Shown: positions 32,917 through 40,922 of the stretch, in pieces
How the letters are laid out: each line of letters opens with the position of its first letter
How positions within the stretch are numbered: position 1 is the stretch's first letter
Assembly (NCBI GenBank): GCA_035527275.1
Contig: DATLBA010000047.1
Span: 1 to 52,039 of the forward strand
Source: DATLBA01 sp035527275
Lineage (GTDB): Bacteria; Planctomycetota; Phycisphaerae; FEN-1346
Direction: 5' to 3'
DNA: 52,039 nucleotides
Position numbers and translations under genes: made by a program
Notes under the pieces: model-generated
The model's database searches: none
Told to the model about the DNA's origin: nothing
Seen by the model: the letters and a program-made list of their open reading frames with translations, nothing else

Positions 32917-33879
32917 ATGAAACTGGGTGTGTTTACAGTTCTTTTCGGCGGGCAATCGTTCGAGGCGGCCCTCGATTATATCTGCGCGAGCGGTCTGGAG
33001 GCGATCGAACTCGGCGTGGGGGCCTATCCCGGCGATCCACATACCCCCGTGGACGAGTTGCTGGGGTCCAAGGCAAAGGCACGCGAGTACAAGAAGAGAA
33101 TCGCGGACCGCGGTCTGGTAATCAGCGCGCTATCGTGTCACGGCAACCCGCTGCATCCGGACCCGAAGATCGCTGGGGAGCACCACGAGGTGCACCGCAA
33201 GGCGGTCCGTCTGGCCGAGATGCTCGGCGTCAAAACGGTCGCCAACTTTTCCGGCTGCCCCGGCGGCGGTCCGAACGATAAGACCCCCAACTGGATCACG
33301 TGCCCCTGGCCGCCGGACTTCGAGAAGGCCGTCAAGTGGCAGTGGGAAAAGCGCCTGATCCCCTACTGGGAAAAGGAAGCCCGGTTCGCCAAAGACCACG
33401 GCGTGCGAATCGGCTTCGAGATGCATCCGGGGTTCTGCGTCTATAACACCGAGACGCTGCTGAAACTTCGCACGGCCTGCGGCAACACGCTCGGGGCAAA
33501 CTTCGACCCCTCGCACCTCTTCTGGCAGGGGATGGACCCGCTGGTCAGCCTCAAGGCGCTCGGCAAGGCCGTTTTCCACGTCCACGCCAAGGACTGCCGC
33601 GTCGATCCCGAAAACACCGCCGCCAACGGCGTCCTCGACACGAAACACTACGCCGACGAGATTAACCGCTCGTGGATCTTCCGGACGGTCGGCTACGGTC
33701 ACGGCGAGGATTTCTGGCGCGACTTCGTTTCGGCGCTGCGCCTCATCGGTTACGACGGCGCCATCTCCATCGAGCACGAGGACAGCCTGATGAGCGTCAA
33801 CGAGGGTTTCCAGAAGGCCGTCGCGTTCCTCAAGGGCATCCTCCTGACGGAGAAGACCGGCGGGATGTGGTGGGCGTAA
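32917..33879 (+). CDS. Sugar phosphate isomerase/epimerase (AP-endonuclease-2 barrel)
   Basis: 320 residues, start ATG after AAAGGAGACGAGG. A TIM barrel of the xylose-isomerase-like superfamily: IELGVGAYPGDPH at the N-terminus, LSCHGNPLHPD, the metal-ligand segments IGFEMHPGF and NFDPSHLFWQG, VFHVHAKDC, and SIEHED near the end. Glu, Asp, His and Glu at these spots bind the divalent metal. These proteins isomerise or epimerise ketosugars. Follows the Gfo/Idh gene and likely acts in the same pathway. Cytoplasmic. Confidence 0.88.
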   Translation: MKLGVFTVLFGGQSFEAALDYICASGLEAIELGVGAYPGDPHTPVDELLGSKAKAREYKKRIADRGLVISALSCHGNPLHPDPKIAGEHHEVHRKAVRLAEMLGVKTVANFSGCPGGGPNDKTPNWITCPWPPDFEKAVKWQWEKRLIPYWEKEARFAKDHGVRIGFEMHPGFCVYNTETLLKLRTACGNTLGANFDPSHLFWQGMDPLVSLKALGKAVFHVHAKDCRVDPENTAANGVLDTKHYADEINRSWIFRTVGYGHGEDFWRDFVSALRLIGYDGAISIEHEDSLMSVNEGFQKAVAFLKGILLTEKTGGMWWA

Positions 33880-34026
33880 GGAAAATCCAGCTTCATAGAA
33901 AGGCTCATATCTAAAAACAAGCGGTACCCAGGACATTCCAGGACCGAGGCGCCGCACTTGGTGGTCGGCAGGTGATGCTGGGCCGCGCTTCTTTTGCGCA
34001 CCGACCGCGCAACGATCCGCGTGTGC

Positions 34027-34113
34027 GCGGCGGGTCTCCGGGCCCGCCGCGATACCACGGCCTTAGGGGGTGGCGGGTACCCGCCGCAGCGGGTAACCTC
34101 CGACCCGCCACCC
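34027..34113. repeat. Nested GC-rich palindromes in a convergent intergenic gap
   Basis: GCGGCGGG/CCCGCCGC (34,027-34,034 with 34,043-34,050) forms one hairpin. GGGTGGCGGGT (34,068-34,078) pairs with 34,103-34,113 and encloses TACCCGC/GCGGGTA (34,078-34,084 with 34,089-34,095). All stems are perfect. They lie between the ends of the isomerase and tadA genes and may terminate transcription or be a dispersed repeat. No T-run follows. Confidence 0.5.
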
Positions 34114-34134
34114 TCCAGGTTTTGAAACACCTTC

Positions 34135-34599
34135 TTAGCCATTGGTCCCGGCTCGCTTCGCGCGAAAGAAATCCGAGAGGATCGCCCCGCACGGCTCCGC
34201 CAGGACGCCGCCCGTCACCTGAATCCGGTGATTGAGGCGCGGCTCGTCGAGCAACCGGAAGATCGACTCGACCGCGCCGGCCTTCGGGTCGGCGGCCCCG
34301 TAAACCAGCCGGTCGATCCGCCCCAGCACCATCGCGCCGGCGCACATGGCACACGGCTCCAGCGTGACGTAGAGCGTGCAGCCGTGCAGCCGCCACGAGC
34401 CGAGGGCTTCGGACGCCTGGGTGATGGCGATCATTTCGGCGTGGGCGGTGGGGTCGCGAAGGGTTTCGCGCTGGTTGTGAGCGCGGCCGACGAACCGCTC
34501 GCCGTGCACGATGACGCAGCCGACGGGGATCTCGCCGGCCTCGAGCGCGGTCCGGGCGGCCCGCAGGGCTTCCCCCATCCATTTTTCGTCGGCCGACAT
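34135..34599 (-). CDS. tadA: tRNA adenosine(34) deaminase
   Basis: 154 residues from the ATG at 34,599; a GTG five codons upstream is possible, and neither start has a strong ribosome site. The zinc and proton-shuttle motif HAE lies near residue 53-55, and PCAMC near 82-86 provides the two Cys ligands, as in CDA-fold deaminases. ARTALEAGEIPVGCVIV and NHRIQVTGGVL are typical of TadA. It changes A34 of tRNA-Arg(ACG) to inosine. Encoded divergently from the iron alcohol dehydrogenase. Confidence 0.92.
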   Translation of the reverse strand: MSADEKWMGEALRAARTALEAGEIPVGCVIVHGERFVGRAHNQRETLRDPTAHAEMIAITQASEALGSWRLHGCTLYVTLEPCAMCAGAMVLGRIDRLVYGAADPKAGAVESIFRLLDEPRLNHRIQVTGGVLAEPCGAILSDFFRAKRAGTNG

Positions 34600-34668
34600 G
34601 GCACTATTTAACACTGCGGCGCCGAGGGTGTCAATTCACTTACGCCGAGGCGGGGGCGGCCATAGGAG

Positions 34669-34696
34669 TTGCAGCCGCCGCAGGCTCCTCTATAAT
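34669..34696 (+). promoter_or_regulatory. Promoter for the iron alcohol dehydrogenase gene
   Basis: TTGCAG at 34,669-34,674, a 16-bp spacer and perfect TATAAT at 34,691-34,696. Transcription from about 34,703 would leave a 20-base leader containing AAAGGG. Confidence 0.5.
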
Positions 34697-34725
34697 CGAG
34701 CCCGGCTCATCGAAAGGGATTGCCT

Positions 34726-35841
34726 TTGGCCACTGCCGTTTTTCGCATCCCGCAGCGATTCTTGTTCGGCGCGGGGACCTTGGAATCGCTCGGCGAGGAG
34801 GTTCGCCGGTTCGGCGGCCGGGCTCTACTCGTGACGGGCCGACGGGCCATGGCCGAGGCGGGGATCACGGAGCGCTGCCTCTCCTGTTTGGCCGAGGCGG
34901 GCGTCGAAGCCGCCCTCTTCGACGAGGTCGAGCCGGAGCCGGACGTCACGAGCGTGGACCGATGCCGCGCTGCCGTCCGCAAACATCGCGCCGAGGTGGT
35001 CGTCGGCCTGGGCGGCGGAAGCGCCATGGACGTCGCCAAGGTGGCGGCGGGTCTGGCGGGCGAGGACGAACCGACCCGCGCCTTTCACCAGGGGCGGAAA
35101 CCGTCGAAACCGGGGCTCCCCATGATCGCCGTGCCGACCACGAGCGGCACGGGCAGCGAAATGACGAACAACGGCGTTATCTGCGACCGCGAGCGGGCAT
35201 ACAAGGCGAGTATCCGCGACGATTCGTTCGTGCCCAGTGTCGCCCTGGTCGATCCGGAATTAACCTTGCCCTGTCCGCCCCCCGTGACCGCCGCAAGCGG
35301 CGTCGATGCACTGGTCCAGGCGATCGAATCGTATCTGTCGCGCCACGCGACGCCTCTGACCGAGGCGATTTCGCTCCGAGCGGTCGAGGAACTCACCGCG
35401 GCGCTCCCTGACGTGGTGCATCGCGGCGACGGCCTGGACCTGAGAACACGGGCCGCCTGGGGAAGCACGATGGCGGGGCTGGCCCTGTCGAACGCGCGGC
35501 TGGGCGTCGTGCACGGCATGGCGCATCCGATCGGGGTGCGCTTCGGTATCCCGCACGGGCTGGTGTGCGGCGTGCTGCTTCCGGCGGCGCTCGAGTTCAA
35601 CCGCCCTGCCGCGCCGGAGAAGTTCAGCGTCCTTGCGGAGCGGCTCGGCGGCGACCCCGCGGCCTATGCCAGGGACCTTCTGGCAGCGTGCGGGTTGCCC
35701 GCGACGCTTGCCGACTACGGCCTCGCGGCCGACGCGTTCGAGACAATCGCCGAGGAAAGTTTGCCGAGCGGCTCGACGAAGGCCAATCCGCGGCCGGTGA
35801 CAAAGGACGATATCGTCGCTATGCTCGACAAGGTCAGTTAG
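34726..35841 (+). CDS. Iron-containing alcohol dehydrogenase
   Basis: 371 residues from TTG at 34,726, chosen because AAAGGG (34,713-34,718) lies seven bases before it; the TTG at 34,720 is too close. NAD-binding GGGSAMDVAKVAA and PTTSGTGSEMTNNGVI are family hallmarks. The metal ligands lie in the DALVQAIES and HGMAHPIG...IPHG segments. It oxidises alcohols or lactaldehyde-like compounds with NAD. No ATG is available near the conserved start, so a TTG start is needed. Transcribed toward nnrE, 80 bases away. Confidence 0.88.
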   Translation: MATAVFRIPQRFLFGAGTLESLGEEVRRFGGRALLVTGRRAMAEAGITERCLSCLAEAGVEAALFDEVEPEPDVTSVDRCRAAVRKHRAEVVVGLGGGSAMDVAKVAAGLAGEDEPTRAFHQGRKPSKPGLPMIAVPTTSGTGSEMTNNGVICDRERAYKASIRDDSFVPSVALVDPELTLPCPPPVTAASGVDALVQAIESYLSRHATPLTEAISLRAVEELTAALPDVVHRGDGLDLRTRAAWGSTMAGLALSNARLGVVHGMAHPIGVRFGIPHGLVCGVLLPAALEFNRPAAPEKFSVLAERLGGDPAAYARDLLAACGLPATLADYGLAADAFETIAEESLPSGSTKANPRPVTKDDIVAMLDKVS

Positions 35842-35921
35842 GCGCCTCGCTTGTCGGAGCGCAGCGCAGACCCGCCGTGGAGGGTGAACCGCGCGATTCT
35901 TGGCGCGAGGAAGAGGAAGCA

Positions 35922-36626
35922 ATGCAAAAGCCGCCCACAGCCACGCGCGACCGGATCCGCGCCTTCGACCGATACGCCACGGAGACGCTGGGCGTGCCCG
36001 GCATTGTCCTGATGGAAAACGCGGGGCGGCAAATCGCGGAGGCGGCCCTCGGCATCCTGGGCGCCGCCAAGGAGCCGCATGTCGTAATCCTCGCCGGGCG
36101 CGGGAACAACGGCGGCGATGCCTTTGTCGTCGCTCGCCACCTGACCCTTTACGGCGTCCGGCCTAAGGTCTTCCTCGTCGCGCCGCGCCACGCCGTCCGG
36201 GGCGATGCGGAAACGAACCTTAAGATCCTTGAGGCCATGGACATAAACCTTGAGGTCCTCGACGGCGAGACGGAAACCGTCGCCCGCCATGTGGCCGAGG
36301 GGTGCGAGACGGCCGACCTCATCATCGACGGCCTGCTGGGGACGGGGACGCGCGGCACAATCCGCGACCCGTACGCCAGTGTCATCGAGGCCGTCAACGC
36401 GGTCGGGGCGAATGTCCTGGCGATCGACATCCCAAGCGGCCTCGATTGTGACACCGGCAGGACGCTCGGCCCCACAATCCGCGCCGACCATACGGTGACG
36501 ATGGCGGCAATCAAGAAGGGTTTTACGAACCTGGACGCCGAAGCGTTCACCGGCGAGATAATTCTCGCGGACATCGGCGTGCCGTTTACGCCCCTCTTGG
36601 ACGAACCGGGCGAGGAGACCGCATAG
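35922..36626 (+). CDS. nnrE: NAD(P)H-hydrate epimerase (YjeF N-terminal domain)
   Basis: 234 residues from the ATG at 35,922 with GAGGAAG upstream. The AGRGNNGGDAFVVARHL motif, the DGLLGTGTRG loop and AIDIPSGLDCDTG define the YjeF N-terminal fold. It interconverts R and S forms of damaged hydrated NAD(P)H so that a dehydratase can repair them. Only the epimerase domain is present; the usual fused dehydratase is not in the window. The next gene starts one base after its stop. Confidence 0.9.
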   Translation: MQKPPTATRDRIRAFDRYATETLGVPGIVLMENAGRQIAEAALGILGAAKEPHVVILAGRGNNGGDAFVVARHLTLYGVRPKVFLVAPRHAVRGDAETNLKILEAMDINLEVLDGETETVARHVAEGCETADLIIDGLLGTGTRGTIRDPYASVIEAVNAVGANVLAIDIPSGLDCDTGRTLGPTIRADHTVTMAAIKKGFTNLDAEAFTGEIILADIGVPFTPLLDEPGEETA

Positions 36627-36627
36627 C

Positions 36628-37635
36628 GTGGCCGAAGCGAAACGCCTTCTCATCCTGACGCGCGACCGTGCCGGCGCGCCGTTCCGTCAGCGGATCGAGC
36701 CGTACCTCGCTCCCATGGCGACCAGGGGCATCGAGACGGAAGTCGTCGAACTCCCGCGCGGCGCCTGGGCGCGGCGCAGGCAGCTTCGCCGGGCGCGTGA
36801 GTTCGACGGCATCCTCCTGCACCGCAAGACCCTGACGTGGTGGGACGCGGCAGCCCTGGGCTGGACACGAGGCCGCGGCCCGCTCATCTACGACTTCGAC
36901 GACGCGGTCATGTTTCAGGCCTGGTCCCCCCACCGGCCCCACGCCGGGCGCCTGCGGCGATTTGAGCGCACCGTCATGCGGGCCAATCTGGTCCTCGCAG
37001 GGAACCCGAACTTGGCGGAACACGCTCGCCGGACCGGTGCGCGGCACGTCGAGGTCGTCCCGACGGGGCTCGACACGGGCCGCTACAGGCCGAAGCGCGA
37101 CTACGACTCGCCCGGCCCTGTGCGCCTCGTGTGGATCGGCAGCCGAAGCACCCTGAAGCAACTTGCGGCCTTTCGGCCGGCGCTGGAGCAGATTGGGCGG
37201 GTGGTCCCGGGCGTCAGGCTCCGTGTCATCGCCGACGCGGAACTCGATATTCCCGGACTGGCGGTCGAAAACGTTCCCTGGCGGCTTGAAACGGAGACGG
37301 ACCTTCTGGCCGAATCGGACATCGGCATCGCGCCGCTTCCCGACACGCCTTACACGCGCGGCAAGTGCGGGTTCAAGATCGTGCAGTATATGGCGGCGGG
37401 GCTGCCGGTCGTCGCCAGTCCCGTCGGCGTCAACGCCGATTACGTGCGGGACGGCCGGACAGGGTTCCGGGCGCAAAGCCCGGACGAGTGGATCGAACGG
37501 CTGCAGCGTCTGGCTTCCGATTCCCGTTTGCGCGAGCAAATGGGCCGCGCGGGCCGCCGCCGCGCCGAAGCCGAGTTCGACTTCTCCGTCCTTGCGCCTC
37601 GCGTGTGCAACCTGATCGAAGAAGTGCTGCGTTAA
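36628..37635 (+). CDS. Glycosyltransferase, GT4-like
   Basis: 335 residues, GTG start abutting the nnrE stop. N-terminal Rossmann half with YDFDDAVMF and a GNPNLAEHAR segment. The C-terminal half contains LVWIGSRSTLKQL (nucleotide-binding) and the GKCGFKIVQYMAAGLPVVAS donor-site motif of retaining GT-B enzymes. Cytoplasmic; probably adds a sugar from a nucleotide donor to a cell-envelope glycan. Acceptor unknown. Coupling with nnrE looks like position rather than pathway. Confidence 0.85.
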   Translation: MAEAKRLLILTRDRAGAPFRQRIEPYLAPMATRGIETEVVELPRGAWARRRQLRRAREFDGILLHRKTLTWWDAAALGWTRGRGPLIYDFDDAVMFQAWSPHRPHAGRLRRFERTVMRANLVLAGNPNLAEHARRTGARHVEVVPTGLDTGRYRPKRDYDSPGPVRLVWIGSRSTLKQLAAFRPALEQIGRVVPGVRLRVIADAELDIPGLAVENVPWRLETETDLLAESDIGIAPLPDTPYTRGKCGFKIVQYMAAGLPVVASPVGVNADYVRDGRTGFRAQSPDEWIERLQRLASDSRLREQMGRAGRRRAEAEFDFSVLAPRVCNLIEEVLR

Positions 37636-37668
37636 GGAGCGACCCGCACCGCCTGCGGAACAGCAGGG

Positions 37669-38862
37669 TCAGGCGCTGAGAAACTCTTCGAGGCGGTCGA
37701 GGCCCTTCTCGATTTGTTCCATGCTCGCGGCGAAGGACAGACGGACACAGTTGTCGTCGCCGAAAGCGGCGCCGGGAACAACGGCGACGTGGGTTTCCTC
37801 AAGGACCCTGGTCGCAAAGGCCGCGCTCTTCGGCTCTTCGGCCCCTCGACCGAGCACCCGATCATAGGTGGCGCTGACGTCGGGGAAGCAATAGAACGCG
37901 CCCTGCGGCCGGACACAGTGGACGCCCGGCATCCCGCTCAAACGATCCAGCATATAGAGGCGGCGGCGGTCGAACTCCTCTCGCATCTTCGCCACGGTCT
38001 CCTGGGAACCGGAGACGGCCTCCAGCGCGGCATACTGGCTGATGGACGCCGGGTTCGACGTGGACTGGCTCTGAAGGTTCCCCATGGCCTGAATCAGGTT
38101 CTCCGGTCCGGCGGCCCATCCGATGCGCCATCCGGTCATCGCCCACGTCTTCGACGCGCCGCCGAAGGTAACGGTCTGCTCCGTCAGGCCGTCGCGCGCC
38201 AGCGCAAACGCGCATGTTTTGACACTGTCGTAAACGAGTTCGTTGTAAATTTCGTCGCTGAAGATCCAAATGTCCCGCCCTGCCACGACATCGGCCAGGG
38301 CGGCCAGTTCGTCGCGCGTGTAGACGATGCCCGTGGGGTTGCTCGGCGAGTTGAGAATCACGAGGCGTGTCCGCTTGGTGATCGCCGCCGCAAGTTGCTC
38401 GGGCGTCATCTTAAACCCCGCCTCCGCCCCCGCTGCGACAATCACCTCACGCGCCTCGGCGAACCGGATCATCTCGGGATATGACACCCAATACGGGGCG
38501 GGCAGGACGGCCTCATCGCCGGGCTCGAGCACCGCCAGGCACGCTTCGAACAGCGCGTGTTTTCCACCGCACGTGATGATAATCTGCGCGGGTTCGTAAG
38601 CCAGGCCGCAGCGGCGGCGAAGGTAGTCGGCGACGGCGGCCTTGAGTTCCGAAAGACCGGACGAGGGCACGATGTATCCATGATGGCCGTCGCGGATGGC
38701 GCGGACGCCCGCCTCGCAAACAGGGTCCGGGGTCCTGAAGTCGGGCTCGCCCGCTCCGAAGCCGACCACGTCCACGCCGGCGGCCTTCATGGCCTTGGCC
38801 TTGGCGCTGACGGCAAGCGTCATGGAGGGGCGGATTTCGGCAACCCGTTTGCTGATTCGCAT
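37669..38862 (-). CDS. Pyridoxal-phosphate aminotransferase, aspartate aminotransferase type
   Basis: 397 residues from the ATG at 38,862, with an excellent GGGAGGTGA site five to seven bases upstream; a longer frame to 38,916 lacks one. Lys238 in GGASKTWAMTG holds PLP; NSPSNPTG (about 171-178) and SDEIYNELVYD (about 202-212) contact the cofactor, and the late DDNCVRLSF contains the carboxylate-binding Arg. Class I subfamily Ib, about 400 residues. It transfers amino groups between aspartate or a similar amino acid and 2-oxoglutarate. Transcribed alone. Confidence 0.9.
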   Translation of the reverse strand: MRISKRVAEIRPSMTLAVSAKAKAMKAAGVDVVGFGAGEPDFRTPDPVCEAGVRAIRDGHHGYIVPSSGLSELKAAVADYLRRRCGLAYEPAQIIITCGGKHALFEACLAVLEPGDEAVLPAPYWVSYPEMIRFAEAREVIVAAGAEAGFKMTPEQLAAAITKRTRLVILNSPSNPTGIVYTRDELAALADVVAGRDIWIFSDEIYNELVYDSVKTCAFALARDGLTEQTVTFGGASKTWAMTGWRIGWAAGPENLIQAMGNLQSQSTSNPASISQYAALEAVSGSQETVAKMREEFDRRRLYMLDRLSGMPGVHCVRPQGAFYCFPDVSATYDRVLGRGAEEPKSAAFATRVLEETHVAVVPGAAFGDDNCVRLSFAASMEQIEKGLDRLEEFLSA

Positions 38863-39063
38863 GGTCGTCACCTCCCCTGAATCGATGGTTTCCGGGGGGA
38901 TGGTAACGGGATGCATCCGGTTTTTCCAGCCTTTCGCGCTGGGCGCGCGAAAGAGGCGAGGCCGAATCCCATCGGCCCCGCCTTACACGTTCTCCCGCTT
39001 TGTGACTTGAGGCTCCTTCATAACTCCCTCTCCCGCCGGGGGAGAGGGTTATGAAAACCGTTT

Positions 39064-40551
39064 CTAACCCTGGCCGGCGATGCCCACAAGGCCCAGAAAA
39101 CGATTCAGAGACAAAATCGGAATGCTGAACTCGCGCGCAGCGGCTTCGACCCTCTTATACTCGATATACGCTTTCCGGACTTCCTCATAGAGGCGCCGCT
39201 CCATGGGTCCGGTATCGGCTCCGGGGGCGGGCGGCACCTTCGGTTCCTCGCCCAGAACGAGGTAATCCGTCTGGACGGTCAGGTCTGTGTCAACCCGGCC
39301 GCCGAACTCCTGGATCATGGCCTTGAGCCGCTCGGAATCGTCCACGCCGTCGTCGTCCATATCCATCCCGCCGATGAGCATGAAGCGAAGATGGCGCTCG
39401 CGGTCGTAGACGGCATTGTGAAGGATGTCGCCGACGACGACCGGTTCGTCGGTCTGCCGAGAGATGCGCAATTCGCAGGAGTCGTCCATGATCCGGACCA
39501 CCCGCGCATCGGCCTTACGCGGGGCGTCGGTCTTGCCCAGCGCCTGGCGGCCGAAGATTGCAAATGACATGCCCAACAGGACGCCGTCCCGCTTGCCGAT
39601 GTCGGCGTAGGCGACCTCGCCGAGTTCGCCGACCTGGACGATATTGCCGTCCACGCCCGTTTCGGGCGGCACCTTGCGGAACTCGGCCACCACTTCAGCG
39701 AGGTCCTTCATGTTGCTCTTGGTGATCGAGAGGCTGCGTTCGAGTTGCTTGCGTTCGGTTTCCCACTGGCGTTTCTCCTGGATGTGACGGTCCTGCCTCT
39801 GCTGCATTTGCTTTTCAAATCGTTCGGATTGCCGAACCGCGTTGTCGCGAGCCGCGGTCAACCGGCTCCTCTCGTCCTCCAGATTCTGCTGGAGTTGCTC
39901 CACCTGGACCCTGTGTGCGTCTTTGGCGGCTTTGAGTTCTTCCTGGAGCCCGGTAATTTGCATCTGGAGGTCCGCTGCGGATTGATTATTCTGGCGAACC
40001 TGTTCGGCGAGCCCCTCGATGCGCTGAAGCAGCGCGCGGACGGCCGCCTGCATATGCGGCGGTCGAACGTCGGCCGCCGGCTCGGCGCCGCCCATGTAAC
40101 TCTTTTTGAGCACCTCGGAACTCTGAATCAGCAACCCGCTGCTGGAATGAAGGATGTCGCTGACGCTCTGCCGCAACGGCTGCCCGTGCTTCGTGTCGAA
40201 CGGATCGCCCATAAGGCCCTGCGTCAGGCGCTGGATCTCGGAGCGATAGTCGTTGGCCAGGGTTGTTTTGGCTTCGAGGACGTCAACCAGGTCGAACCCG
40301 TCCTCTTCGATATCCTTCACGTCGGCGCCGGGGCGCTGATACTCGTCGAGAAGTTGGCGCCACAGGTCTTGGTGGGTTTCTGCGGCCTCCCGGACACGAT
40401 CCGCGCCAAAGGTGTTCAGGTTGTGCTGGTCCATGACGCTCCAGGTCCAGATCCACCCGACGCCACAGACGACGGCAATCAGGACGAACGCAATCAGCAG
40501 GTACAGCTGATAGGAGCTGGCCCGTCGGGCCCGAATTAATCGCCTAGCCAT
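39064..40551 (-). CDS. Membrane-anchored coiled-coil protein with BRCT-like C-terminus
   Basis: 495 residues from the ATG at 40,551 (GGAGG seven bases upstream). Basic N-terminus (ARRLIRARR), one transmembrane helix at about 15-37, then long coiled coil to about residue 290. A small beta domain follows (VGELGEVAYADIGKRDGVLLG). The last 130 residues contain FMLIGGMDMDDDG, MIQEFGGRVDTDLTVQTDYLVLGE and a helical tail. The GGRV and TDYLVLG pieces are the classic BRCT pattern. Topology places this part outside the cytoplasm. The gene contains the closely spaced AGCT pair at 40,505 and 40,515. Function unknown. Confidence 0.7.
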   Translation of the reverse strand: MARRLIRARRASSYQLYLLIAFVLIAVVCGVGWIWTWSVMDQHNLNTFGADRVREAAETHQDLWRQLLDEYQRPGADVKDIEEDGFDLVDVLEAKTTLANDYRSEIQRLTQGLMGDPFDTKHGQPLRQSVSDILHSSSGLLIQSSEVLKKSYMGGAEPAADVRPPHMQAAVRALLQRIEGLAEQVRQNNQSAADLQMQITGLQEELKAAKDAHRVQVEQLQQNLEDERSRLTAARDNAVRQSERFEKQMQQRQDRHIQEKRQWETERKQLERSLSITKSNMKDLAEVVAEFRKVPPETGVDGNIVQVGELGEVAYADIGKRDGVLLGMSFAIFGRQALGKTDAPRKADARVVRIMDDSCELRISRQTDEPVVVGDILHNAVYDRERHLRFMLIGGMDMDDDGVDDSERLKAMIQEFGGRVDTDLTVQTDYLVLGEEPKVPPAPGADTGPMERRLYEEVRKAYIEYKRVEAAAREFSIPILSLNRFLGLVGIAGQG

Positions 40552-40822
40552 CCGAGAACCTCCGGTTCTGTTCCATGGGCGGCGACCCGCCGCCACGCCG
40601 CTGGGTCGGGAACACAGAGCACGGGGCGGTCCGCACCGCCTCAGCCGACGCTCTGTTCGCCGGTAACCCTAGGTCTGAGCGGGACTTTTGTCAACCGAAA
40701 AACGGCCCCCCACTCCCATGCGGCACCCTGGTTCCGCCCGCCACTATGTTATACGCTCCGGTTCCGCCCGAGCGCAGAGCCCGACCCCCTCGTCCTCACG
40801 CGAAAAAGCGGGGGCGCCGGGC

Positions 40823-40851
40823 TTGACAAGGGCGGCTGAGGGGCTTAGCAT
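40823..40851 (+). promoter_or_regulatory. Promoter for polA
   Basis: Perfect TTGACA at 40,823-40,828, a 17-bp spacer and TAGCAT at 40,846-40,851 (4 of 6). Transcription would start near 40,858, leaving a 65-base leader. The rest of the 370-base divergent gap (40,552-40,922) contains no gene. Confidence 0.6.
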
Positions 40852-40922
40852 CGCGGTATCCGGTCGCAGGCGGCCTCGAAGCATCGCGGGTGGCCCGGGA
40901 GACGGCCGGCGGTTCCGGCCCA

